From positions 519,591 to 583,590 of the forward strand of contig JBJMGT010000015.1 in the NCBI GenBank assembly GCA_045807745.1: a DNA stretch of 64,000 bases. The letters are read 5' to 3'. How positions within the stretch are numbered: position 1 is the first letter of the stretch; each line of letters begins with the position of its first letter. The translations under genes were made by a program, and so were the position numbers. Origin of the DNA: QHXQ01 sp045807745 (lineage in GTDB: Bacteria; Acidobacteriota; Blastocatellia; Pyrinomonadales; Pyrinomonadaceae). The notes under the pieces were generated by a model. That model searched no databases. It had not been told where the DNA came from and saw nothing but the letters and a program-made list of their open reading frames with translations. Positions 25,283 to 34,393 of the stretch are shown here, piece after piece.

Positions 25283-27190
25283 TCACTGGCGCGGTATGAT
25301 TGGCAGCATGATATAGGACGGGTGCGCGCGGTCGTGATAGACGGTGTTATCGGCCGTCATCTGCCGGCGCTGCTGTTGGAGCGGGTCGCCCGTGTTCGGG
25401 TTGATGTCGAAGCGCGGGAAGTTGCTCGAAGAGATGTCGAGGCGCAGGCGATGACCGCGCTTGAAGAGATTCGCGGTCGGATAGAGCGTGATCGTGACCT
25501 GATAAAGCGCGCCCGGTTTCATCAGCTTGGCTTGCGCGAGCGAGTCGCGATAGCGCGTGCGTATGATCGAGTCGCCAATGTTGAGTTCGTAGCCCGCCGG
25601 GAAGTCTGGGTTGGGCTGATACACGTCAACGAGTTTCGCCGTGAAGTCCGTATCCAGTGCGGACGAAGTGACCCACAGTTTGACTTCGACCGGCCCGGTC
25701 ACTTCCATGTCCTCAGCGAGCGGCGGGGTTTGAAAGACGAGCACATCGTTGCGCACTGAGAGCGGCAGCGTGTCTTTGCAGCCGACGACGTTCGGACGGC
25801 AACGTTGATCCATCCCGCCCTGATCCATCAGCCCCGTGTGCGAAGAGATGTTGCCGCCGAGCGTCGGCACAGGGTTCGCCGGGTCGAAGCGATAGGTCGT
25901 GGCCGACTGCGCGGCTTGCGCCTTGGTCGCGCTCAGACTCATGTCCGGTTGCAGATAGTAAGGCGTGAACTTTGTGCGGGCGAGCGGAAACTCCTGCTCG
26001 TCGCGCCAGACGCCGCCGTGTTGCAAGCGCCCCGCTTCGGACTTGCGCCCGTCGCCGCCGCCCATGATGAAGAGGCGTACGGGCGCAACTCTGTCTGCGC
26101 CGTTGTCCACGCCCTTCAACCAATGTTCGAACCAACGCAAGCGCCACTCGTTGAAACTGAGCGCCGCCTCTCGTGGAAACTCGATCTCGCCCGCAACGTT
26201 GCGCCCCTCGCCGCCGTGCGTCCAAGGCCCGATGATGAGGCGCTGCGGCGCGCGTTTCGTTTTCGAGAGCGCCTGCCAGTTCATCCACACCTGCCGCGTC
26301 CACGAATCGTACCAGCCGGTAACGTGATAGACGGGAATGTCTGCGTAATTTTTCGTGTTATCGATGACCGAGTAGCCGATCTGCTTCCAGTAGTCGTCGT
26401 AGTCGCTATGCTGCATCGCCTCGACGAGCCAGTCCTCATATTCGGGCGCGTACTTGAAGACGGTCGTGCCGCGCTTCACCGGCAGCGTCCAGATGAACTG
26501 TTTTATGTTCGCCGCGTTCTGCTTAAGCGCCGCGCCGATGACCGTGTCGTCAAGCCCCTCTTTCGCATCGGGGCCGGCGATGTTGTAAATCCAGTTCACG
26601 AAGCGCAACTCGAACGCGCCTGAGTGGCGGAAGCCCGCGATACCTACGTTCGAGAGCGCATCGACGGGAATGAGCGTCGTCAGATGCGGCGGATTCATCT
26701 CAGCCGCGGCATGCTGCGTGCCGCCGGGATAGCTTGTGCCGACCATGCCGGTCTTGCCGTTCGACCAAGGCTGCTGCGCGATCCACTCAATCGTGTCGTA
26801 CCCGTCGCGCCCGTCGTCCAACATCATGCGCCACAAGCCCTCGGAGTGAAACCGCCCGCGCACGTCCGCTTTCACGACTGCGTAACCATGTTGTGTGAAC
26901 CACACGGCTTCGCGCACAGTGCCCGGCGCTTCCTTGTTGTAAGGCGTGCGCTCAAGAATGACTGGAAGTTTGTCCGCGAGCGCCACGCCATTCTTGGCCG
27001 GCAGATAAACATCTGCCGCCAGCCGCACGCCGTCGCGCATCTTGATCATTACGTTCTTCTCGACGGCCACGTCAGCCGGAATCTGCGGCGCGGTCGGTTG
27101 ATTCTGCGCGTGAGTTAAACCGGCAAGAAAGAGTAATGACAGTAACAGGTAGAGGCTATACAGCCGTGCGAGTCGAAGACTTGTGTTCAT
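25283..27190 (-). CDS. Exported CocE/NonD-family alpha/beta hydrolase
   Basis: 635 residues with a Sec signal (SLYLLLSLLFLAGLTHAQ, cleavage near 29). The alpha/beta hydrolase core belongs to the X-Pro dipeptidyl-peptidase S15/CocE group: nucleophile Ser153 in MVGTSYPGG, acid in TGWYDSWTRQ, His in IIGPWTHGGEG. The C-terminal jelly-roll domain of the family is present (FQTPPLAEDMEVTGPVEVKLWV). It cleaves esters, amides or acyl-amino compounds in the periplasm; the true substrate is unknown. It is downstream of a sigma54-type activator gene but a perfect 33-bp hairpin lies between. Confidence 0.9.
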   Translation of the reverse strand: MNTSLRLARLYSLYLLLSLLFLAGLTHAQNQPTAPQIPADVAVEKNVMIKMRDGVRLAADVYLPAKNGVALADKLPVILERTPYNKEAPGTVREAVWFTQHGYAVVKADVRGRFHSEGLWRMMLDDGRDGYDTIEWIAQQPWSNGKTGMVGTSYPGGTQHAAAEMNPPHLTTLIPVDALSNVGIAGFRHSGAFELRFVNWIYNIAGPDAKEGLDDTVIGAALKQNAANIKQFIWTLPVKRGTTVFKYAPEYEDWLVEAMQHSDYDDYWKQIGYSVIDNTKNYADIPVYHVTGWYDSWTRQVWMNWQALSKTKRAPQRLIIGPWTHGGEGRNVAGEIEFPREAALSFNEWRLRWFEHWLKGVDNGADRVAPVRLFIMGGGDGRKSEAGRLQHGGVWRDEQEFPLARTKFTPYYLQPDMSLSATKAQAAQSATTYRFDPANPVPTLGGNISSHTGLMDQGGMDQRCRPNVVGCKDTLPLSVRNDVLVFQTPPLAEDMEVTGPVEVKLWVTSSALDTDFTAKLVDVYQPNPDFPAGYELNIGDSIIRTRYRDSLAQAKLMKPGALYQVTITLYPTANLFKRGHRLRLDISSSNFPRFDINPNTGDPLQQQRRQMTADNTVYHDRAHPSYIMLPIIPRQ

Positions 27191-27253
27191 AACAGACCTA
27201 TGTGATTGGAGTGCTTCGCGAGCGCCGAAAATCTACCACAAGCGGAGCATCAA

Positions 27254-27331
27254 GTCAGTACCGCCTGCTGCAAGCGGGCGGGTCTTGGTAACGCGACTAA
27301 GACCCGCCCGCTTGCAGCAGGCGGTACTGAC
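27254..27331. repeat. Perfect 33-bp inverted repeat, 12-base loop
   Basis: 27254-27286 is the exact reverse complement of 27299-27331. No 7-base period. It lies between the sigma54-type regulator and the CocE-like hydrolase, both on the minus strand, 15 bases after the regulator stop. Lack of a T tract argues against a classical terminator; it looks like a REP/MITE-type repeat. Confidence 0.9.
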
Positions 27332-27346
27332 CTGCACTTGTTGTGC

Positions 27347-30300
27347 TTACGCACTCGCGCGCATGGCGTAGCGGCCCAACTTCAATTGCAGCCCGCGGCG
27401 GGTGACGCCGAGATCACGCGCGGCGCGCGAGATGTTGCCGCCGTGTTTGCGCAGCGCTACGGCGATCATTTGGCGTTCGAGTTCTTCGACCGCTTCGGGC
27501 AGATTCAGATCGTCGGGGATACCGCTGCCAAAGACGCCGTAGGCCGCGCTGCCATCGGAGTGCGGCGCAGACGTGCGCTTGAGTTCGGGCGAGAGATGTT
27601 CGGGCGTGATGATGGTCGCGTCTTCGGCGCGCGCCGCGATCCGTTGAACCTCGTTCAGCAACTGCCTGACGTTGCCGGGCCAATCCGAGACCATCAACAA
27701 ATCCATCGCCTCAGGCGAGATGCGTATCTCACCACGCCCGAATTTTTCGGCGTAATGATTGACATAGTAGTTGACGATGGTCGGGATTTCACTCCTGCGT
27801 TCTCTGAGCGGCGGCACGCGCAGGCGAATCACATTGAGCCGGTAGTACAAATCTTCTCTAAAGCGTCCGTCCTTGACCATCTCTTCCAAGTCTGTGTTCG
27901 TCGCCGCGATGATCCGCACGTCCACTTTGATGGGCCGCTGTTCACCTAAAGGTTGAATCTCGCCCTCTTGCAAGAAGCGGAGCAACTTCGGCTGAATGTC
28001 CAAAGGAAGATCGCCGATCTCGTCGAGGAAGAGCGTGCCGCCAACCGCCGCGCGAATTACGCCCGGCGAATCAGAGACCGCGCCGGTGAACGCGCCGCGC
28101 CGGTAGCCAAACAAGTAAGCGTCACTCAACTCCTTCGGCACGGCCGTGCAGTTGAAGGGCACGAAGACTTTGGTGCGGCGCGACGAGAGTGCATGGATGG
28201 CGCGGGCGACTAACTCTTTACCTGTTCCGCTCTCGCCTGTGACGAGGACGGTGACATCCGATGATCTGATCTTGTGGACTTCTTCGACCAGCTTCGTCAT
28301 CGCCGGGCTTGTATGAATAAAGCCGGGCATGACGCTCTGCGTCCCGTCCTTGACCTGTTCCTGTCCGTCGCGCCCCGCCTGCTCTTTGTCGCGGAAGGCG
28401 CACACGTCCAAGCCGAGTTCGACGACGCGCAGCAGCGGCTCAATCGAGACACCGCCCGGTAGCGTCGCCTGCTCGCGCGGCGCGACAACCAGCGTCACCG
28501 GCGCGGCCTGCGTCGTGTGCAATACGAGGATCGCAGCATCGTGTTGTGCGGCGAAGCGTTCCCGCTCGCGCTCGCCCTCGGCGCGGCTCAACTTCTCCGC
28601 TAGATGCGCGCCCTCAGCCTGTGTCCAACCATGCGCGACCACGACGCGCGGGTGTTCGTCTTCACCGGCCTCCGAGATCAAAATCTGCCGCGCGCTCGTC
28701 TCCTGATAAAGCACGGCGGCCAGTTCGCGCAGCAACAACTCGCGCGAAGTGACTGCATCGGTCAGGCGCGACAGGATGAGGTGCATGAGCGGCGAAGCCT
28801 CGCGCCGCTGTTCGGGCGCAGACGGATCAAGCGCCGCGAGTGCTTCATCTGTGCGGGCCACATCAAGATGCGCGCCAAGCGCACGAAAAGTTTCTGCCGC
28901 CTCGGTCAGACACTCAGCCGCGCGCTCCGGCTGCACGCCCGTGTACGCAAGCCCAAGCTCATAACGGGCCAGTGCGCTCCGATAACGGTCGCCAAGCGTT
29001 TCGTAGATCGAGACGCTCCGCCCGAAGTGCTGCGTCGCGCGCACGGCGTCGTCCTCAGCGAGCGCGAGCAGTCCGCGCAGACGCTGTTCGTCGCCGGCGA
29101 CGGCCAGATCGGCGTGCGCCAGTTCGCCCGTCTCCTCTTCAAGCAGATGCAACTGCGCGGCGCACTCGCTCGTGTCGCCGCGGCGTAAGAAAGATTCGGC
29201 GATCACGAGCCGCGAATCCAAGACCGCCTGTCGATCACCTATGTCCTCGGCGAGCGTCAGTGCGCGCCGCCCACAGTCGAGCGCGCGGGCCGGATCGTTC
29301 ATCGCCAGATAGCAACGACCGAGTGTGCGCAAGGGTTGGCCTGCGTACCACTTGTTCGGATTTTCGTGCGCGAGTGTGACGGCGCGCTCAAGATAATCGT
29401 GCGCTTCCGCCAACTCGCCGCGCAACATGAGCAACTCGCCGAGCGAGTCGAGGATGAGCGGCACTTTCCGGCCGCGCTCGTCGATCTCGGTTGCAAGTTT
29501 CAGCGCGCGCTCCAGCGCCACTTGCGCGCGCGGCCAATCGCCCATGAGCGTGAGGTGGACGCCGAGATTGTTGTAGCCGTCGGCGGCGTTCGCCTTGTGC
29601 TCCGTGCGCTCGTAGTAGCTGATCGCCTGCTCCAGATAGCTGATGCCTTCGTGCGGGCGTTTGAGGAAGATGCACGCGCCGGCCATGTTCGTGTAAATCT
29701 TGCCGAGCAGATAAGGCGCGGGATGATCGCCGACGAGTTTCAGAGACTGTTGCAGATGTTCGAGCGCCAACTCGTAATTGCCTTCAAACAGCTCCGCGAG
29801 GCCCGTGCCGAAATAGGCTTCGGCCATGCCGCGCCAGTCGCCCGTGCCGCGAAAATGTTCGAGTGCCTTCTGCGCGTGATCGCGTGCGATGGTGTATTCG
29901 TTGATGCTGCGATAGACGCGCGCGAGCGCGACGTAGGCCGTGCCGAGTTGCGCGTCGGTGCTCTTCTCCGTCGCCTCGCGCAAGGTCGTGTTCAAGAGCG
30001 CGATGGCTTTCGGATGATCGCCCGCATAGTTATAGGCGAGACCGATCTGCACGCCGAGACAGGCGGCGGTGTCTGCGTCCAGCTTCGCACGCTCCTCCGG
30101 CGCTTCGTACATACGCACGGCGTCGAGCGATTCCGTGTAGCGCCCCTGCATCTCAAGCGCACTCGACAGCACGCAGCGCGCCTGTGCCTGCACCGATTGA
30201 TCGCCCCGCGTCGCGCGCATGATCGCCGCGACGCGCTTGATCACTTCGGACGACTGTCCTTGATCGAGCAGCACGCGCACCTCTTCCAAGTCGCGTGCGA

Positions 30301-30451
30301 GCGCCGCGCGCTGTGCCTGTACGCGCGCGCGGGGCCCCCTTGCATCAGCTAGATGCACGACACCCGGCTCAGTCTTTTCCTGTCCCGCTTCTGTGCGAGT
30401 TGTCGGCGGCTGCTTGTTCATTGGATCGTGCTCAATATAGTTGCCAAGCAT
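27347..30451 (-). CDS. TPR-containing sigma54-dependent transcriptional activator
   Basis: 1034 residues. The first 560 or so are a long array of TPR helices, followed by a GAF-like input region, then an AAA+ sigma54-interaction domain: Walker A GESGTGKE, the GAFTGA loop intact, Walker B GGTLFLDEIGD and an arginine finger region REDLYYRLNVIRLRVPPLRER. It ends in a Fis-type helix-turn-helix (GGNISRAARDLGVTRRGLQLKL). No receiver domain, so signal input is probably by protein or ligand binding to the TPR/GAF part. The start is uncertain: ATG at 30451 or 30421, both with weak Shine-Dalgarno. Targets unknown. Confidence 0.92.
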   Translation of the reverse strand: MLGNYIEHDPMNKQPPTTRTEAGQEKTEPGVVHLADARGPRARVQAQRAALARDLEEVRVLLDQGQSSEVIKRVAAIMRATRGDQSVQAQARCVLSSALEMQGRYTESLDAVRMYEAPEERAKLDADTAACLGVQIGLAYNYAGDHPKAIALLNTTLREATEKSTDAQLGTAYVALARVYRSINEYTIARDHAQKALEHFRGTGDWRGMAEAYFGTGLAELFEGNYELALEHLQQSLKLVGDHPAPYLLGKIYTNMAGACIFLKRPHEGISYLEQAISYYERTEHKANAADGYNNLGVHLTLMGDWPRAQVALERALKLATEIDERGRKVPLILDSLGELLMLRGELAEAHDYLERAVTLAHENPNKWYAGQPLRTLGRCYLAMNDPARALDCGRRALTLAEDIGDRQAVLDSRLVIAESFLRRGDTSECAAQLHLLEEETGELAHADLAVAGDEQRLRGLLALAEDDAVRATQHFGRSVSIYETLGDRYRSALARYELGLAYTGVQPERAAECLTEAAETFRALGAHLDVARTDEALAALDPSAPEQRREASPLMHLILSRLTDAVTSRELLLRELAAVLYQETSARQILISEAGEDEHPRVVVAHGWTQAEGAHLAEKLSRAEGERERERFAAQHDAAILVLHTTQAAPVTLVVAPREQATLPGGVSIEPLLRVVELGLDVCAFRDKEQAGRDGQEQVKDGTQSVMPGFIHTSPAMTKLVEEVHKIRSSDVTVLVTGESGTGKELVARAIHALSSRRTKVFVPFNCTAVPKELSDAYLFGYRRGAFTGAVSDSPGVIRAAVGGTLFLDEIGDLPLDIQPKLLRFLQEGEIQPLGEQRPIKVDVRIIAATNTDLEEMVKDGRFREDLYYRLNVIRLRVPPLRERRSEIPTIVNYYVNHYAEKFGRGEIRISPEAMDLLMVSDWPGNVRQLLNEVQRIAARAEDATIITPEHLSPELKRTSAPHSDGSAAYGVFGSGIPDDLNLPEAVEELERQMIAVALRKHGGNISRAARDLGVTRRGLQLKLGRYAMRASA

Positions 30452-30485
30452 ATAAATCTCAAACTCCGGTGCGCGTTATCAGCCT

Positions 30486-31403
30486 TTAATGACGCGCGCG
30501 TAGATAGATCGTGCTGTAGTAGCTGTTCAACTTGAAACCGGCGCGCTCGTAGAAATCCTGCGCCCGCACGTTCTGTTCATTTACCAACAGGCAGACAGAC
30601 TTTGTCTGTTGCAGCAACGCGCGGGTCAGTTGCGACAGGCAACGCAGGCCATAACCCTTGCCGCGTTCCGCCGGGTTGACGTGTACACCCTCCAGATAGA
30701 ACACGTCCGGCGTCTCCGATACAACGTCGGCTTTAAAGATCAGACGCCCCGCTTCGACCCAGACCCACACGCGGCCGCGTTCGATGCGCCGCGCGATGCG
30801 GGCGCGAAAACCGACCGGATCGATCTCAAATGGATTCACGCCGCTTTCGCGCAAGGCTAGATCGGCGTGGGCGAGGGCCACCACTTCAAGGTCAGCCGGC
30901 GCGGCCGGGCGCAGTTCAGGCAACTCATCCCAAACACCGACGGGCCAATGTTGTTCGTAGAGCAACTCGCGCCCCGTGTGATGCGGCTCCTGCCCCGCGT
31001 CCGCGTAGTGCCACCAGAAACGTTTGACCCGCGCCTCTTCGCCGATGATGAGGTGCGTCTGCGGGCAGGCCCGCGCCTCCGTGGCAAATGCGGCCAGCGC
31101 CGCATCCGTCCGCGCTTCGATCAAGACCGTGTGCCCAAGCAGTGCGACGCCGACGAGCCGCGTGCGCGTATCACGACAACAGTAAAACGTCCCGCGATTG
31201 AGTGAACTGGCTAGTCCGTTGTCGCGGATGAAGCTCGCCAGCATGACCGTGTGGAGCGGGCGCACACCGAGAAACGCCAGCACTTCACTCTCCTGCCCCG
31301 CCGCCAGCGGCGCTAACTTAACAGCCGTACCGCGCGGGACTGGACGCTGCGCCCTGAGCTTGGGCGCAGCGACGACGAGCGGTTGGATGGGTGGCGGAGG
31401 CAT
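30486..31403 (-). CDS. GNAT N-acetyltransferase with N-terminal DUF4081-type domain
   Basis: 305 residues. The N-terminal half (about 30-150) resembles the DUF4081 domain found in paired-domain GNAT proteins. The C-terminal half is a GNAT fold with the acetyl-CoA loop in VHVNPAERGKGYGLRCLSQL and the later VNEQNVRAQDFYERAGF block. The acceptor is unknown. It ends 34 bases before the sigma54 regulator and may share its transcript. Confidence 0.85.
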   Translation of the reverse strand: MPPPPIQPLVVAAPKLRAQRPVPRGTAVKLAPLAAGQESEVLAFLGVRPLHTVMLASFIRDNGLASSLNRGTFYCCRDTRTRLVGVALLGHTVLIEARTDAALAAFATEARACPQTHLIIGEEARVKRFWWHYADAGQEPHHTGRELLYEQHWPVGVWDELPELRPAAPADLEVVALAHADLALRESGVNPFEIDPVGFRARIARRIERGRVWVWVEAGRLIFKADVVSETPDVFYLEGVHVNPAERGKGYGLRCLSQLTRALLQQTKSVCLLVNEQNVRAQDFYERAGFKLNSYYSTIYLRARH

Positions 31404-31486
31404 AGCGTTAACATCGGACGTAGCAAGCCGTAATGTTTATGACTTCGGCGTGGACGGAGGGTGCAGGCAAGCCACCGGTCAAGACA

Positions 31487-33595
31487 TCAGTAGCCGACGT
31501 GGTCAGTTCCGTTATCTGTGACGACGGGCATGGCGGCAGTCAGTTCGCCGCCCACTTCCGTCGCTAAGGCGCGCGCGATGGCGTCGCTGATGAGTACGCC
31601 GTCGCTAATGAGCACACCGTCGCTGATCAAGACGCCGTCGCTGATGAGCACGCCACTGCCTGAAACCGGTTGCGAGAGGTCGCGCCAGCGCAGCAGATCG
31701 CTCGTCGTTGAATAGAGCGCGCCGTTGCCGAGCGGCAACCCGTCGCTGATATAGACGCCGTCGCTGATGAGCACACCATCACTGATATAGACGCCGTCGC
31801 TAATCAACACACCGTCGCTGATGTAAACGCCGTCGCTAATCAGCACGCCGGTGTTATAGATGCGCTGATATTCCGTGATCAGATTCCGACCTGTGGCAAA
31901 ACTGTAGTTCAACACCAACCCTTGCGCCCACGGGAACGCCTGCCCGGCAATCGTCGTCTGTGGCGCGGGTGCAGCGCCGGTCAACATCGACGTGCCCGTC
32001 GGTGTGCTGTTCGTGAGATCAGTCCGCACCAGTTTGGCCAAACGCACCGCGCCTTCAATATTAATCTCGCCCGCGCCCTGCTCGAACAGGTTGAACCCGG
32101 AGAGCGGCTGCGCCGTGTACATCAAGATCGCTTTGACCATGTTCGGCGTGAGCGAGACGTTAGCCTGCAACAACAACGCGGCCGCGCCCGCGACGACCGG
32201 CGCGGCCATCGACGTGCCGCTCAAGGTCATCATCTCGCGGCTATCATCGTTGCTGACAAAGGCGCGCAGGTTGTAGTTAGTAGCGAGAAAGTTGCTCTCG
32301 GCCATTGCACCGATCAGCCGGTTGCCCGGTGCGACCAGATCGGGCTTGATCAGGTTGTCGTAATGGCGCACGCCGCGCGCGTCCAGCCAAGAACTGCGCG
32401 TCGGCCCGCGCGAACTGTAAGTGGTCACGCCGTCGTCGTTGCGCGCATCCGTCCCAAAGGTGTTCACTGCGCCGACGGTCAGCGCCGACGGCTCAATGCC
32501 CGGCGAGTGTATCTGCCCGTAAACCTTATTGCCGTTTGCGTCCTTGCCGTTGTTGCCGGCCGCTGCGACGACGACGATCCCTGCGTCCACGAGTTTCCGC
32601 ACCGCCTGACAGACCGGATCGTTGCGATACGAATCGACGGCCGGCATCCCCAGACTCATGTTCACGACGCGGATGTTATAGCGCGTGCGATTCGTGGGAT
32701 TGGTGGCACTAACGGGCCGCGTCGGATCGACCGGGCTGAGAATCCAGTCGAGCGCGTTCAGCACGTTACTGACTGTGCCGACGCCGTGCCCATCGAGCAC
32801 ACGCAGGTTGATGAGATTGGCATTCGGTGCGATCCCGATGTAAGCCGCGTCGGCGATGCGTCCGTTGCCAGCGGCGAGCGAGGCGACGTGCGTGCCGTGA
32901 CCGAACGCATCATTCGTCCCTTCATCAGTCGTGCCGGTGTAGCCAGCAAAGTCTTCCTGTGCGACGACCCGATCATCGCTTCTGGTTGTGCGCCCGTCGC
33001 GCATGGCGTGGTGTCGCCGCTTGATGCCTGAATCGAGTATAGCGATGCCGATGCCTGTGCCGTCGAGACCGGGCACGGCTTGATTGCGCACGAGGTCAGC
33101 GCCGGTCGTGGCCGAGACGTGTCCGAGCGTGCGCACCTCGCGGTCGGGCGAGATGAACGAGACCTCTTTGAGCGCGGCGAGTTCGAGGACGACGCTTGCC
33201 GGCATCGTCGCCACCGCGTAATTCAGCGTGCGCATGCTGTAGTTCACGCTCACGTTCGGCCGCTGGTAGATGGCGTTGACGGCCGCACCGGGCTGCTTGT
33301 CAAAGCGACAGACGACGCGCACGGGGCTGCGATTGCGCGCGCTGAGTTGGGCGTAGAGGTCGGGCGAGATTTTGTCCGGGCGGATAACATTCTGCCCCGC
33401 ATTTTTGGCCAGCACCGCACCGGGCGGGACAGGCAGGGACTGCCCAATTTTGCGCCCAAGCTGGCGCTTATCATAACCAGTCCCCCACGCATCCTGTGTC
33501 TGCGCGCTGACGCAGGGTAGGCCCGTGCAGCAGATCACACAGAGCACAAGGCTCGCGACGTACGGTCTGAGATTGTGGAGCTTTAAGCTGAACAT
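31487..33595 (-). CDS. Exported subtilisin-like (S8) protease with hexapeptide-repeat tail
   Basis: 702 residues from the ATG at 33595, chosen because a signal peptide follows at once (ending CTGLPCVSAQ); the longer GTG frame adds a non-signal leader. After a propeptide (about 50-160) comes the S8 domain: Asp188 in AILDSG, His233 in GHGTHVAS and Ser in LSGTSMAAPVVAG. The C-terminus carries two blocks of a six-residue repeat, VLISDG/VYISDG: six copies, a spacer with a Trp, then four more. The repeats are encoded at about 31739-31850 and 31582-31653. The repeat is not a known catalytic element and may form a beta structure or an anchor. Confidence 0.93.
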   Translation of the reverse strand: MFSLKLHNLRPYVASLVLCVICCTGLPCVSAQTQDAWGTGYDKRQLGRKIGQSLPVPPGAVLAKNAGQNVIRPDKISPDLYAQLSARNRSPVRVVCRFDKQPGAAVNAIYQRPNVSVNYSMRTLNYAVATMPASVVLELAALKEVSFISPDREVRTLGHVSATTGADLVRNQAVPGLDGTGIGIAILDSGIKRRHHAMRDGRTTRSDDRVVAQEDFAGYTGTTDEGTNDAFGHGTHVASLAAGNGRIADAAYIGIAPNANLINLRVLDGHGVGTVSNVLNALDWILSPVDPTRPVSATNPTNRTRYNIRVVNMSLGMPAVDSYRNDPVCQAVRKLVDAGIVVVAAAGNNGKDANGNKVYGQIHSPGIEPSALTVGAVNTFGTDARNDDGVTTYSSRGPTRSSWLDARGVRHYDNLIKPDLVAPGNRLIGAMAESNFLATNYNLRAFVSNDDSREMMTLSGTSMAAPVVAGAAALLLQANVSLTPNMVKAILMYTAQPLSGFNLFEQGAGEINIEGAVRLAKLVRTDLTNSTPTGTSMLTGAAPAPQTTIAGQAFPWAQGLVLNYSFATGRNLITEYQRIYNTGVLISDGVYISDGVLISDGVYISDGVLISDGVYISDGLPLGNGALYSTTSDLLRWRDLSQPVSGSGVLISDGVLISDGVLISDGVLISDAIARALATEVGGELTAAMPVVTDNGTDHVGY
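31582..31850 (-). repeat. 18-bp coding tandem repeats (VLISDG)
   Basis: Ten near-identical 18-bp units inside the protease gene, in two blocks separated by about 85 bases. Codon variation between units shows they are not all very recent copies. Confidence 0.85.
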
Positions 33596-34322
33596 TATGA
33601 CTTTGCTAAGTGACTCAAGGACGCCGGTGCGACAAAGCGGCTTGCGCACGCCGGGCAGCTAACACCTGGTGAATGAACTGAATGAACCTGACGTTCTGGC
33701 TTTAGAATCTCTTTGGATGTCAGGCCATTCGAAACGTTGCTACGGTAAAACATCAAACCGCTAGCGACTTCGACAACCCCCATCCGGCTTTAATCAATTG
33801 CAACATGCATGCCAGAATCAATTGCAACATGCATGCCAGCAGCAATTCTCAACAACCGGCCTGCACTCAATCCCCACAACCGCACGATGAGCCGCTGAAA
33901 CACAGCTAATTCACCGGTAATACGACGCCTTTTCATCAAGCGCCAGAAATGTGGAGCGCAAAGACAATCAAGCCAGACAGGCCAATCCGGTAATTTCACC
34001 TGTAATTTTCCGCATACCTACTTAGCAGGCGATACCTTCTTCGCACCACACGCTAAACCCCAATGTTTTGGCGACTGAAAATGAGGGTACAACGCCCGCC
34101 AAAAGCTTGCTGCGAACCAAGTATCAATTCTGAAGCAAAGCGCCCGGCCTTTTCCTTGCCCGCCCACACTAAATTTTTACGCGTGGGCCGTGGTCTTTCT
34201 GCGTTTTTCGCGGCCCTCAGGGTTGTGGCATAGCGGTTGAACTAGGTGCAAGCGGGTGGTAGTTGCCGAATGCCGACAACGTTTGAACAACTGCCGTTAC
34301 AAACAATCGAGCCGAGGGGGGT
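33596..34322. other. Long intergenic region with 24-bp tandem repeat
   Basis: About 730 bases, more AT-rich than the neighbours, without a gene I can support. It contains two adjacent identical 24-base units (33792-33815 and 33816-33839) and a small hairpin with stems GGGCCGTG (34185-34192) and CGCGGCCC (34209-34216). It separates the minus-strand protease from the plus-strand DUF4214 gene and must contain both promoters. It may be a decayed gene. Confidence 0.5.
33792..33839 (+). repeat. Two tandem copies of a 24-bp unit
   Basis: The unit AATCAATTGCAACATGCATG plus CCAG is repeated twice without a spacer, inside the intergenic region upstream of the protease gene. Confidence 0.9.
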
Positions 34323-34358
34323 AAAGAGCGCGTGCGCTTTTTTAGGCACGCGCTCTTT
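34323..34358 (+). terminator. Terminator-like hairpin in the leader of the DUF4214 gene
   Basis: Perfect 13-bp stem AAAGAGCGCGTGC / GCACGCGCTCTTT with a T-rich 10-base loop. It lies 35 bases before the start codon at 34394 and after about 100 bases of possible leader. It is either the terminator of something upstream or an attenuator; no protein gene ends just before it. Confidence 0.7.
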
Positions 34359-34393
34359 GTAAAGCAAGAATGAACTTCAGGAGAACATCTGTG

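Noticed and set aside
33790..33999. 69-residue minus-strand frame in the long gap
   Set aside because: It ends in the 24-bp tandem repeat (GMHVAID twice). A resemblance to hexapeptide acetyltransferase termini is too weak to call a pseudogene.
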